Positions 38,055 to 46,269 of a stretch of 64,000 bases of DNA are shown piece by piece (position 1 is the stretch's first letter; each line of letters begins with the position of its first letter). The stretch comes from Fen-1301 sp963786395 (GTDB taxonomy: Bacteria > Bacteroidota > Ignavibacteria > Ignavibacteriales > Ignavibacteriaceae): assembly GCA_963786395.1 (NCBI GenBank), contig CAWAZD010000009.1, forward strand, positions 1 through 64,000, written 5' to 3'. Position numbers and translations under genes: made by a program. The notes beneath the pieces are model-generated. The model was given only the letters and a program-made list of their open reading frames with translations. It had not been told where the DNA came from and searched no databases.

Positions 38055-38087
38055 AGTAACGTTACTATAATTTTTAGTAACGTTACT
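38055..38087. promoter_or_regulatory. Operator pair 6, before the YCF48-like gene
   Basis: AGTAACGTTACT at 38055-38066 and 38076-38087, 21 bp apart. The left flank matches those of pairs 4 and 5, but homology ends soon after the second palindrome, so a different gene has come under the same operator. It ends 114 bases before ATG 38202. Confidence 0.75.
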
Positions 38088-38201
38088 ATATCTTTTTTAA
38101 TTGATATTTCTCATATTGAAAATACTTTGTTCATGCCTTATGCTCTTTTGGCTTATAAAATAGCAAATATTGGATAAATTGAAAGGTTTTGAAAATCCTC
38201 T

Positions 38202-40313
38202 ATGGAAAACAGAAAACATATAACCAGCCTTGATTCTTTGAGATATTTTATTATCGTCTTTATAATAATCAGCAGCTCTCAAAACATTTATTCCCAATGG
38301 TTCTGGCAGAACCCATTACCACAGGGGAATGACCTCGCATCAATATGTTTTTCTGATTCAAATACCGGCTTTGCAGTTGGTGAGTGGGTTAAAAACGTAT
38401 TAACTACAACAGATGGTGGAAGAAACTGGAAAAGTGTACAGATTCAATACCCATTTCATAAATACTATGATATTTGCTTTATTAATGACAAGATAGGATT
38501 TGTTGTCGGGGGTTATATCCTTAAGACTACCGATAGTGGAAAAAGTTGGATTGAGAAATCGAATGGATTATCATATAATCTAAAGGCAATTTATTTTATC
38601 GATAATAATATTGGGTTTGCCGTTGGTGGGGGCAGTTTAATATTAAAAACAACTGATGGTGGAGAAACATGGGTTCAGATATTGAGCAGCATTAAAGGTG
38701 ACCTAAATAATGTTTTGTTTTTAGATGCTAAGAACGGATATATAAGTGGTTCAAATGGACTTTATATGTCCGATAATGGAGGAAATAATTGGACGCCAGT
38801 AAGTAACTATACAAGTCGTAGTGCTCATCAAATATGTTTTACTGATATATCAACATGTTATGCACTTCAGGGTGAACAAATTGTTAAATCAACTAGCAGT
38901 GGAATTTCCTGGACTACTCAGTTTGCTAATGTGGGGCTTATGAATTCGATATTCTTTATTGATTCAAATACCGGATACGCTGTTGGATGGAATGGTATCA
39001 TTGTAAAGACTACAAATGCAGGTGATACCTGGACAATAAAACCAAGTAATACAACCGAAGACCTGAATTCATTTTACTTAATTGATAAGAACACAGCCTA
39101 TATTGCGGGAAACCATGGGATAATGCTCAAATCGACTGACGCGGGTGAAACCTGGAATGAAGTTTCCATTGGGACAAGGAAAAGATTTAATTCGATTTAT
39201 TTTCCGAGTTCGAATACTGGTTATGCAACGGGTGATAGTGGTGTAATTTTTAAGACTACAAATGGTGGAGCAAATTGGGCCGGTAAAACAAGTGGCGTAA
39301 ATATGGAACTACAATCTGTTTGTTTTACGGATACCACTATTGGATATTCAACCGGAAATAAAGGAACTCTTCTTAAAACAACTAACGGAGGGGAAGACTG
39401 GTTTAGTCAGTGGACTGTTGATTCAACTAATTTCCGATCTCTCTTTTTCGTTGATGAAAACAATGGTTTTGTGGTTGGTGAAAAAGGAACGATACTTCAT
39501 ACATCTAATGGTGGATCAGATTGGAAACCGGAAGTTAGTGGTGTGACAAATTATCTTACAACTAGTTTTTTCTGTAACGATAAGATTGGATATACTGCCG
39601 GAAGCAAGGGGGTAATATTGAAAACAACAAATGGAGGAGCAAACTGGACGAGCTTGTATACCGGCTATATTGATTCAATATGTGCAATATATTTTACTGA
39701 TTCCCTTACTGGATATACCGCAGGAAGGAGTGGAATTCTAAAAACAACTAATGGCGGCACGACCTGGTTTGTTAATTTGACTATTGGATTTAATTTATTT
39801 GAGGATATTTTCTTTGTTGACAAAAACACTGGTTATGCGGGGGGAGGTATGTTTTATAAGACTACAGATGGGGGAATCTCCTGGACTCATTTATCCTTCG
39901 GAACACCCTTGATGGTACCTCAAAATATAAGAAGCGTTTATTTCACTGATGAAAACTCAGGTTATTTAGCAGGGGATTTTGGTATGATATTAAAAACAAC
40001 AACAGGAGGCATCACTTCTATAAAAGAACAAAGTCAGATGATAAAACCTGAAGATCTTTTCTTGTTTCCAAATTACCCTAACCCATTCAATCCTTCAACA
40101 AACATCAGGTTCAAAATACAGCACAAAATGAATGTCACCCTGAGTATTTTTGATATCCTGGGAAGAAAAGTGAGGACTTTGTTTCAAGGGGTTAAAGAAG
40201 CAGGCGAATATAATATAGAGTTTGTTCCGGGAAACATTGCTTCTGGAATTTATATCTATCAGTTACAATCAAACTCAGGAATTATCAACAGTAAAATGGT
40301 CCTTATAAAGTAG
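38202..40313 (+). CDS. YCF48-like beta-propeller T9SS surface protein
   Basis: 703 residues. After an N-terminal signal (core YFIIVFIIISSSQNIYS, about residues 16-32) come about twelve repeats of the form SNTGFAVG...LKTTDGGETW...I, the YCF48/BNR-like propeller pattern (examples: LLKTTNGGEDWFSQW, IFKTTNGGANWAGKT). The repeat count suggests two propellers. A type A sorting domain closes the protein (FPNYPNPFNPSTNIRFKIQ, SGIYIYQL, SKMVLIK). It is the last member of the operator-controlled cluster and ends 108 bases before a strong terminator. Role unknown; binding or adhesion at the surface is plausible. Confidence 0.85.
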   Translation: MENRKHITSLDSLRYFIIVFIIISSSQNIYSQWFWQNPLPQGNDLASICFSDSNTGFAVGEWVKNVLTTTDGGRNWKSVQIQYPFHKYYDICFINDKIGFVVGGYILKTTDSGKSWIEKSNGLSYNLKAIYFIDNNIGFAVGGGSLILKTTDGGETWVQILSSIKGDLNNVLFLDAKNGYISGSNGLYMSDNGGNNWTPVSNYTSRSAHQICFTDISTCYALQGEQIVKSTSSGISWTTQFANVGLMNSIFFIDSNTGYAVGWNGIIVKTTNAGDTWTIKPSNTTEDLNSFYLIDKNTAYIAGNHGIMLKSTDAGETWNEVSIGTRKRFNSIYFPSSNTGYATGDSGVIFKTTNGGANWAGKTSGVNMELQSVCFTDTTIGYSTGNKGTLLKTTNGGEDWFSQWTVDSTNFRSLFFVDENNGFVVGEKGTILHTSNGGSDWKPEVSGVTNYLTTSFFCNDKIGYTAGSKGVILKTTNGGANWTSLYTGYIDSICAIYFTDSLTGYTAGRSGILKTTNGGTTWFVNLTIGFNLFEDIFFVDKNTGYAGGGMFYKTTDGGISWTHLSFGTPLMVPQNIRSVYFTDENSGYLAGDFGMILKTTTGGITSIKEQSQMIKPEDLFLFPNYPNPFNPSTNIRFKIQHKMNVTLSIFDILGRKVRTLFQGVKEAGEYNIEFVPGNIASGIYIYQLQSNSGIINSKMVLIK

Positions 40314-40359
40314 CTTTAATGGGGGATAACAATCATTAAAACAATCTTAGAGGAAAAAT

Positions 40360-40401
40360 ATGAAAAAGTTATACAGCAACCAAGAAAATGATTTTAACTA
40401 A
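40360..40401 (+). CDS. Possible 13-residue peptide after the cluster
   Basis: After AGAGGAAAAAT, a plausible ribosome site, ATG 40360 starts MKKLYSNQENDFN and stops at 40399-40401, just before the terminator. It may be the leftover start of a deleted secreted-protein gene, since MKKL is how the module genes begin. It may also be chance. The rest of 40314-40635 holds the terminator and probably the tdh promoter. Confidence 0.2.
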   Translation: MKKLYSNQENDFN

Positions 40402-40421
40402 GTAAAAAAAATCTTTTTTAG

Positions 40422-40443
40422 GAGAGAGCCAATCGGCTCTCTC
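40422..40443 (+). terminator. Terminator closing the surface-protein cluster
   Basis: GAGAGAGCC and GGCTCTCTC form a perfect 9-bp stem with loop AATC, followed by TTAATATTTGTT. It lies 108 bases after the YCF48-like gene stop and before tdh. Confidence 0.7.
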
Positions 40444-40635
40444 TTAATATTTGTTCTACGAAAAATTTCACAGTCCCTTCTTTATTGGTGCAGTTATTAT
40501 ATTCCTATCTATTATATGGTTTTTCAGACACAAAGGCGTTATTCCTTTGTGCGAAATTCACATAATTTCTGCTTTACACTTGTTTGCCTTATCTCTAATT
40601 TTAACCATTGATTTTAAGTTATATAGGATTTTTTT

Positions 40636-41676
40636 ATGGCTAATATGAAAGCGCTGATTAAACAGCTCGCTGAACCAGGTATCTGGCTCGGCGAAACTCC
40701 TGTCCCTGTCCCCGGTGTAAACGACGTCCTTATCAAAATTAAAAAAACTGCCATCTGCGGCACCGATATCCATATCTATAAATGGGACGACTGGGCTAAA
40801 AAAACTATCCCCGTCCCTATGACTATCGGTCATGAATACGTCGGCGAGGTCGTCGCCTTCGGCAGCAATGTCCAGGATGTTAAGCTGGGCGAAATCGTCA
40901 GCGGCGAAGGTCACCTCGTCTGCGGTCATTGCCGCAACTGCCGCGCCGGTAGAAGACACCTCTGCCCGAATACTTTGGGCGTTGGCGTTAACCGCCCCGG
41001 ATGCTTCGCCGAATATCTCTGCATCCCCGTAACTAATGTATGGCATAGCGCTCCTGGTATCCCTCTCGATATCCAGGCAATCTTCGACCCCTTCGGCAAT
41101 GCAACTCATACTGCGCTTTCTTATGACCTCCTCGGCGAGGATGTCCTCATTACAGGCGCGGGTCCAATTGGCAGTATGGCTGCTGCTATTGCCTCCCACG
41201 CAGGCGCAAGAAATGTTGTAATTACTGACGTTAATCCATACCGCCTCAACCTTGCAAAAAAAATGGGAGTCACTCGCGCTGTCGATGTCTCCAAAGAAAA
41301 AATAGAAGACGTAATGAAAGAACTCGATATGAAAGAAGGCTTCGATGTCGGTCTCGAAATGTCCGGCAGCCCCGTTGCGCTTAATAGTATGATCAGCGTT
41401 ATGTTCCATGGAGGCAAAATTGCACTACTCGGACTCCTGCCTTCTATGGCTGGCGTCGACTGGGATAAAATTATCTTCAGCGGTCTGCACCTTAAAGGTA
41501 TCTATGGAAGGGAAATGTTTGAAACATGGTATAAAATGCAGGCTATGACTCAATCAGGTCTCGATGTCTCCCCTATAATCACTCACCATTTTTCCTATAA
41601 AGATTTCAAAGAAGGATTCGAACTAATGGCTTCAGGTAACTCAGGTAAAATAATTCTCGATTGGGAAAAGGAATAA
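40636..41676 (+). CDS. tdh: L-threonine 3-dehydrogenase
   Basis: Oxidises threonine to 2-amino-3-ketobutyrate with NAD, the first step of threonine breakdown to glycine and acetyl-CoA. A zinc-dependent medium-chain dehydrogenase: AICGTDIHIYKWDDWA and TIGHEYVGEV supply catalytic zinc ligands, and HLVCGHCRNCRAGRRHLCPN holds the structural zinc cysteines. The nucleotide motif is ITGAGPIGSMAA near residue 174. Length 346 residues is standard. The next gene, kbl, performs the second step and starts two bases after this stop. Codons are strongly C-ending (ATC, GTC, GGC), unlike the surface-protein genes. Confidence 0.95.
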   Translation: MANMKALIKQLAEPGIWLGETPVPVPGVNDVLIKIKKTAICGTDIHIYKWDDWAKKTIPVPMTIGHEYVGEVVAFGSNVQDVKLGEIVSGEGHLVCGHCRNCRAGRRHLCPNTLGVGVNRPGCFAEYLCIPVTNVWHSAPGIPLDIQAIFDPFGNATHTALSYDLLGEDVLITGAGPIGSMAAAIASHAGARNVVITDVNPYRLNLAKKMGVTRAVDVSKEKIEDVMKELDMKEGFDVGLEMSGSPVALNSMISVMFHGGKIALLGLLPSMAGVDWDKIIFSGLHLKGIYGREMFETWYKMQAMTQSGLDVSPIITHHFSYKDFKEGFELMASGNSGKIILDWEKE

Positions 41677-41678
41677 TC

Positions 41679-42860
41679 ATGAAACCGGAAATTAAAAATC
41701 ACTATCAGAACATTTTAGATTCAATTAAAAACGAAGGTCTTTTCAAAAACGAAAGAGTAATCACCAGCCCCCAAAGTGCCCATATTAAAGCTGCCGGCAA
41801 AGAAGTCCTTAATATGTGCGCTAATAATTATCTCGGTCTCGCGGATAATAAAGAAATTATCGAAGCTGCCCGTTCCAGTTTTACTTCCTGGGGTTACGGT
41901 CTCTCTTCCGTCCGCTTCATCTGCGGTACTCAACAGATTCATAAAGATCTTGAATCAAAAATATCTGAATTCCTCCAAACCGAAGACACTATTCTATATA
42001 CTTCATGCTTTGATGCCAACGGCGGTCTGTTTGAAACTATCCTCTCCGAAGAAGATGCAATCATCAGCGATGAACTTAATCATGCAAGTATAATAGATGG
42101 AATCAGATTGTGCAAAGCACAGCGCTTCCGCTATAAAAATAATGACATGAGCGACCTCGAATCAAAACTTCAGGAAGCTTCTTCCGCTAAAATTAAACTC
42201 ATTGCCACCGATGGCGTCTTCTCTATGGACGGTTTCATCGCTAACCTTAAAGGCATCTGCGATCTCGCCGATAAATACAACGCTATGGTGATGGTCGATG
42301 ATTCTCATGCCGTCGGCTTCATGGGCAAACACGGCAAAGGTACTCATGAACATAATGGCGTTATGGGACGCGTCGATATAATTACCGGTACTCTCGGCAA
42401 AGCTCTCGGCGGTGCAAGCGGAGGTTATACCAGCGGTAGAAAAGAAATTATTGATTTACTCAGACAGCGTTCACGTCCGTATTTGTTCTCCAATACTGTC
42501 GCGCCCGGTATCGTTGCTGCTTCAATTAAAGTACTCGAAATCCTGAGTTCCAATACTCATCTACGCGATAAGCTCGAAGAGAATACAAAATACTTCCGTG
42601 AGAATATTAAAAAAGCCGGTCTTAATATTAAAGATGGTGTGCATCCTATTGTGCCAATCATGCTTGGAGATGCAGTGCTTGCGCAAAAAGTCGCTACCCG
42701 TATGCTCGAAAAAGGCGTCTATGTAATTGGATTCTTCTATCCTGTTGTTCCAAAAGGAACTGCGCGAATAAGAGTTCAGATCTCTGCCGCTCATTCAAAA
42801 GATGATCTCGACTTTGCTGTCAAAGCTTTCAAAGAAGTAAAAGAAGAATTCGCTTTTTAG
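41679..42860 (+). CDS. kbl: Glycine C-acetyltransferase (2-amino-3-ketobutyrate CoA ligase)
   Basis: Splits 2-amino-3-ketobutyrate with CoA into glycine and acetyl-CoA, completing threonine degradation with Tdh. A PLP enzyme of the alpha-oxoamine synthase family: MVDDSHAVGFMGKHGKG, then ITGTLGKALGGASGGY with the PLP-binding Lys. I chose ATG 41679, two bases after the tdh stop and preceded by GGAAAAGGAATAATC; an in-frame TTG at 41661 would overlap tdh and is less likely. That gives 393 residues, normal for the family. Forms an operon with tdh. Confidence 0.95.
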   Translation: MKPEIKNHYQNILDSIKNEGLFKNERVITSPQSAHIKAAGKEVLNMCANNYLGLADNKEIIEAARSSFTSWGYGLSSVRFICGTQQIHKDLESKISEFLQTEDTILYTSCFDANGGLFETILSEEDAIISDELNHASIIDGIRLCKAQRFRYKNNDMSDLESKLQEASSAKIKLIATDGVFSMDGFIANLKGICDLADKYNAMVMVDDSHAVGFMGKHGKGTHEHNGVMGRVDIITGTLGKALGGASGGYTSGRKEIIDLLRQRSRPYLFSNTVAPGIVAASIKVLEILSSNTHLRDKLEENTKYFRENIKKAGLNIKDGVHPIVPIMLGDAVLAQKVATRMLEKGVYVIGFFYPVVPKGTARIRVQISAAHSKDDLDFAVKAFKEVKEEFAF

Positions 42861-42935
42861 AAAGTAAAAAGTGACATCCCCGACATCTCTTTTTAATCAT
42901 TTATTATATTGTTCTTTTTATTATTTAAATGTTCT

Positions 42936-43170
42936 TTTCCGTATTTCCCGGCATTAAATTATTCGCGCTAAGAAAATTCAGCATCAATTAAATTTAGCAT
43001 AATGTAATGGAGTAGATGAGGAAATATGTTTGAGCCCCGACGGGTCGGGGCGAGTTTATTTCCGCCACTTGAATTTACAAGGTGGTTCAAACGAAGCGCT
43101 GAATTTTTAGCGAATAATTTACAGCCGATGTTCTTTGGGTACTTTTCTTGCGCCAAGAAAAGTACGGAAA
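42936..43170. repeat. Dispersed inverted-repeat element, copy B
   Basis: The ends mirror each other: TTAAATTATTCGCGCTAAGA...TTCAGC near 42953 and GCTGAATTTTTAGCGAATAA near 43099. In the centre is CCCCGAC GG GTCGGGG (43035-43050), and beyond the right end a perfect hairpin TACTTTTCTTG CGC CAAGAAAAGTA (about 43140-43164). The order is the same as in copy C at 48996-49230. It fills most of the gap between kbl and the carbon-starvation gene (42861-43319); nothing else is visible there. Confidence 0.7.
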
Positions 43171-43319
43171 GATTTGTTTCAAAGAAAATCACGGAAGAGT
43201 TTCTTTGTTTTCAAAGAAAAGAGATGTCTTTAAAGAAAAACAAACCGTGTTTTTATTTAAGAATATCTTGCGTACATTTCATAAATTATTTATAATAATA
43301 ATGGGTGTGAGTAAATAAA

Positions 43320-45170
43320 ATGAATGCGATGCCCCTGATAATAATTGCCATACTCGTTTTCGCATTGGCATATAGATTTTATTACAGCTTCATTTGTGCT
43401 AAAGTTGCCGTAATTAATGATAAAAGAAGAACTCCCGCGGGTCGGTTCTACGACGGTCAGAACTTCTACCCGATGAGCAAATGGGTCCTCTTCGGTCACC
43501 ACTTCGCCGCAATCGCAGGCGCAGGTCCTCTCGTAGGTCCCGTCCTTGCTACGCAGTTCGGATACTTCCCCGGATTTCTATGGATGCTCGTGGGTGCTGT
43601 AATGGCTGGCGGTGTGCACGACCTTATTATCCTCGTCGCTTCTGTACGTCACGATGGTAAATCTATTGTCGAAATTGCTAAAGAGGAAATCGGCAAACTC
43701 AGCAGCATTACAACCAATATCGCTGTTCTAATTATCATTGTTATCTCGCTTGCCGGACTTGGACTCGTTGTAATAAATGCCCTTGCCGAAAGTTCATGGG
43801 GCACTTTCACTATCTTCGCTACTATGCCCATTGCCGTTATTATGGGTCTTTGGATGTTTAAAATCAGAAAAGGGAAAACTGCCGAAGCTACCACCTTCGG
43901 AATTATTGTTCTTACCGCCTGCGTTATCCTTGGCAGATATATTCCGGGTTCAGCCTACGCCTCATGGTTTACTTATGATCATAAAACTTTAACATTGATG
44001 CTTTGCGGCTATGGTTTTCTCGCTTCGGTTTTACCTGTCTGGATTCTTCTTTCCCCAAGGGATTACCTCAGCTCAATTATGAAGATAGGTGTTATTGCTT
44101 TACTCGCCATTGGAATTATTGTTGTCGCCCCCACTCTTAAGATGCCTGCTTTTACTAATTATATTCATGGCGGCGGTCCTGTTATCCCCGGCACTCTCTT
44201 TCCTTATTTATTCATTACGATAGCCTGTGGTGCTATTTCGGGTTTCCATTCTCTGGTAAGTTCCGGAACTACTCCCAAAATGCTGATGAATGAAGGTCAT
44301 ATTAAACCTATCGCGGCTGGTGGAATGCTTATTGAAGGACTCGTTAGTATCCTTGCCCTAATTGCCGCATCAAGCCTTTTCCCGCTTGATTATTTTCAGA
44401 TAAATGTTCCTGTAGAAAAATTCCAGGCTATTCTTCCACAGCTGCATGCAATGGGATTTAATACTTCCGATCTCCCGAACCTCTCTGCACAGGTCGGTGA
44501 GAAAATTGCCGGCAGAACAGGAGGCGCAGTTTCCCTTGCTGTAGGCATGGCTCAGATTTTTTCTTCTATCCCCGGTCTGAAAAATCTTATGTCATATTGG
44601 TACCACTTCGCTATTATGTTTGAAGCTGTATTTATTTTAACTATTATCGATGCAGGTACCAGGATAGGTAGATTTGTTCTGCAGGAGACTTTTGGGAAAA
44701 TCTATAAACCTTTCGCTCAGCCAAACTGGCTCCCTGGAAACCTAATAGCAAGTTTCCTCATTGTCTTTGCCTGGGGTTATTTTATTTATACTGGTTCTGT
44801 CGCTACAATTTGGCCTATGTTCGGAACTGCTAATCAGCTCCTCGCAGGAATAGCTCTTGTTATCGGAACGTCCTATATAATAAATCGCGGAAGAGCACGC
44901 TACGCCTGGGTAACCATTGTTCCCATGGTATTTATTTTTATTATAACTCTTACCGCGGGTTCTGAAAACATTATAAATATTTATTATCCTCAGATGCTCG
45001 TTGGCAAAACAATGATTCAGGGAATTATAAATCTTATTCTTACTGCAATAATAATGATCTGCGCAATCTCTATCTTTATTGATGCGGTTCCCAAATGGAT
45101 AAAAGTAATTCGAAAGAAAAAACAAATAACCATAGAACCCGAACTCGAACCCGAGGAAACTTTAGTGTAA
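43320..45170 (+). CDS. cstA: CstA-family carbon starvation protein / peptide or pyruvate carrier
   Basis: A 616-residue inner-membrane protein with many spans. Family members import peptides or pyruvate during carbon limitation. Recognisable segments: GHHFAAIAGAGPLVGPVLATQFGY near residue 59, GAVMAGGVHDLIILVASVRH, HSLVSSGTTPKMLMNE, and IWPMFGTANQLLAGIALVIG near the end. C-ending codons resemble tdh and kbl. Threonine degradation beside a peptide/pyruvate carrier suggests a shared role in amino-acid or carbon scavenging; that link is inference. Confidence 0.9.
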   Translation: MNAMPLIIIAILVFALAYRFYYSFICAKVAVINDKRRTPAGRFYDGQNFYPMSKWVLFGHHFAAIAGAGPLVGPVLATQFGYFPGFLWMLVGAVMAGGVHDLIILVASVRHDGKSIVEIAKEEIGKLSSITTNIAVLIIIVISLAGLGLVVINALAESSWGTFTIFATMPIAVIMGLWMFKIRKGKTAEATTFGIIVLTACVILGRYIPGSAYASWFTYDHKTLTLMLCGYGFLASVLPVWILLSPRDYLSSIMKIGVIALLAIGIIVVAPTLKMPAFTNYIHGGGPVIPGTLFPYLFITIACGAISGFHSLVSSGTTPKMLMNEGHIKPIAAGGMLIEGLVSILALIAASSLFPLDYFQINVPVEKFQAILPQLHAMGFNTSDLPNLSAQVGEKIAGRTGGAVSLAVGMAQIFSSIPGLKNLMSYWYHFAIMFEAVFILTIIDAGTRIGRFVLQETFGKIYKPFAQPNWLPGNLIASFLIVFAWGYFIYTGSVATIWPMFGTANQLLAGIALVIGTSYIINRGRARYAWVTIVPMVFIFIITLTAGSENIINIYYPQMLVGKTMIQGIINLILTAIIMICAISIFIDAVPKWIKVIRKKKQITIEPELEPEETLV

Positions 45171-45181
45171 TAATTCTAATC

Positions 45182-45213
45182 AACCTTCGAGGTTTTCATC
45201 AACCTCGAAGGTT
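45182..45213 (+). terminator. Terminator after cstA
   Basis: AACCTTCGAGGTT and AACCTCGAAGGTT make a perfect 13-bp stem with a six-base loop (TTCATC), 11 bases after the stop. A short T-containing stretch (TAGATTTG) follows. The stem may also be a dispersed repeat, but its position fits a terminator. Confidence 0.65.
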
Positions 45214-45372
45214 TAGATTTGTTTTTATTCCATTCTTCCATCAATCCATTTCTCCATCATTCCACCTCTCTCTCTCTCTGACCTAACAATTAAATAATAA
45301 TATTTAGTGGATTCTAATTAAAATATTTCCTTATTTGCATCATATTTTTTCTTAACAAGAGAACTTTTCCTG

Positions 45373-46158
45373 ATGAATGTCCTGAACCTTATGAAACCCG
45401 TGATCGCCATGATCCATGTTGACCCTCTCCCCGGTACCCCCAAATATGCCGGTAATGTTAAATCGATTATCACTAAAGCAATAAAAGAAGCGCAGTTGTA
45501 TAAAGATTCCGGTGTCGATGTCCTTATGATCGAAAATATGCATGACGTCCCTTATCTTAACCGTACTGCCGGTCCCGAAATTACTTCTATGATGAGCATC
45601 CTTCTTTATGAAGTTAAAAATGTCTCCAGTCTGCCTGCCGGTCTGCAGGTCTTAGCCGGAGCCAATAAACAAGCGCTCGGAGCTGCCCTCGCCTCGGGTG
45701 GTGATTTTATCAGAGCTGAGGGTTTCGTTTATGCTCATGTTGCCGATGAAGGATTCTTCAATTCTGATGCCGCCGAAATTCTCAGGTATAGAAAACAAAT
45801 CGGCGCTGACCACGTCGCAATCTTCACCGATATTAAAAAGAAACACAGTTCCCATTCTATTACTGATGATACCAGCATTGAAGATACAGCAAAAGCAGCC
45901 GAGTTCTTTTTAAGCGATGGCGTCATTGTTACCGGCAGTGCCACCGGGGTAAAACCCTCTCTTGAAGAAATCCGTTCTGTTAAAGATTCTGTTAATATTC
46001 CCGTTCTTGCCGGTTCCGGTATTACATTTGAAAATGTGCAGGAATATTTAAAACTATGTGATGCTCTGATTATAGGTTCTTATTTTAAAGCTGACGGCAA
46101 ATGGTCTAATCCTGTTGACCCTGTTCGCGTTAGTAAATTTATGAGACAAATTAGATAG
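45373..46158 (+). CDS. BtpA/SgcQ-family protein
   Basis: A 261-residue TIM-barrel protein of the BtpA family. In cyanobacteria BtpA supports photosystem I assembly, while in other bacteria the role is unknown and relatives sit near sugar or nucleoside genes. Motifs: AMIHVDPLPGTPKYAG at residues 12-27, VLMIENMHDVPYL near 50, EGFVYAHVADEGFF, and VLAGSGITFENVQEYL near the end. No photosynthesis genes are in the window, so a metabolic role is more likely. Intact, alone, with C-ending codons like its neighbours. Confidence 0.85.
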   Translation: MNVLNLMKPVIAMIHVDPLPGTPKYAGNVKSIITKAIKEAQLYKDSGVDVLMIENMHDVPYLNRTAGPEITSMMSILLYEVKNVSSLPAGLQVLAGANKQALGAALASGGDFIRAEGFVYAHVADEGFFNSDAAEILRYRKQIGADHVAIFTDIKKKHSSHSITDDTSIEDTAKAAEFFLSDGVIVTGSATGVKPSLEEIRSVKDSVNIPVLAGSGITFENVQEYLKLCDALIIGSYFKADGKWSNPVDPVRVSKFMRQIR

Positions 46159-46269
46159 ATATTTCTTTAGGGGGTGCCCTTTAGCTTTCTATTCGAAAAT
46201 TCTTTCTGGCTTTGCCATTTGCAATGCCAGTATTGTTTTATTTATATATTATAATAAAAAGGAGCGAAT

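Noticed and set aside
24916..38087. AGTAACGTTACT copies as a CRISPR array or iterons of a replication origin
   Set aside because: Copies are in pairs spread over 13 kb, each tied to the start of a gene, with no spacers, cas genes, dnaA or rep gene.
40451..40648. 65-residue hydrophobic frame before tdh
   Set aside because: It starts inside the terminator tail without a ribosome site, overlaps the tdh start in another frame, and resembles no family; likely chance in AT-rich DNA.
42943..43295. Open frames in the repeat between kbl and cstA (about 43026-43295 and 42968-43192)
   Set aside because: They are read through dispersed repeat copy B; similar frames would appear in every copy and have no start signals.
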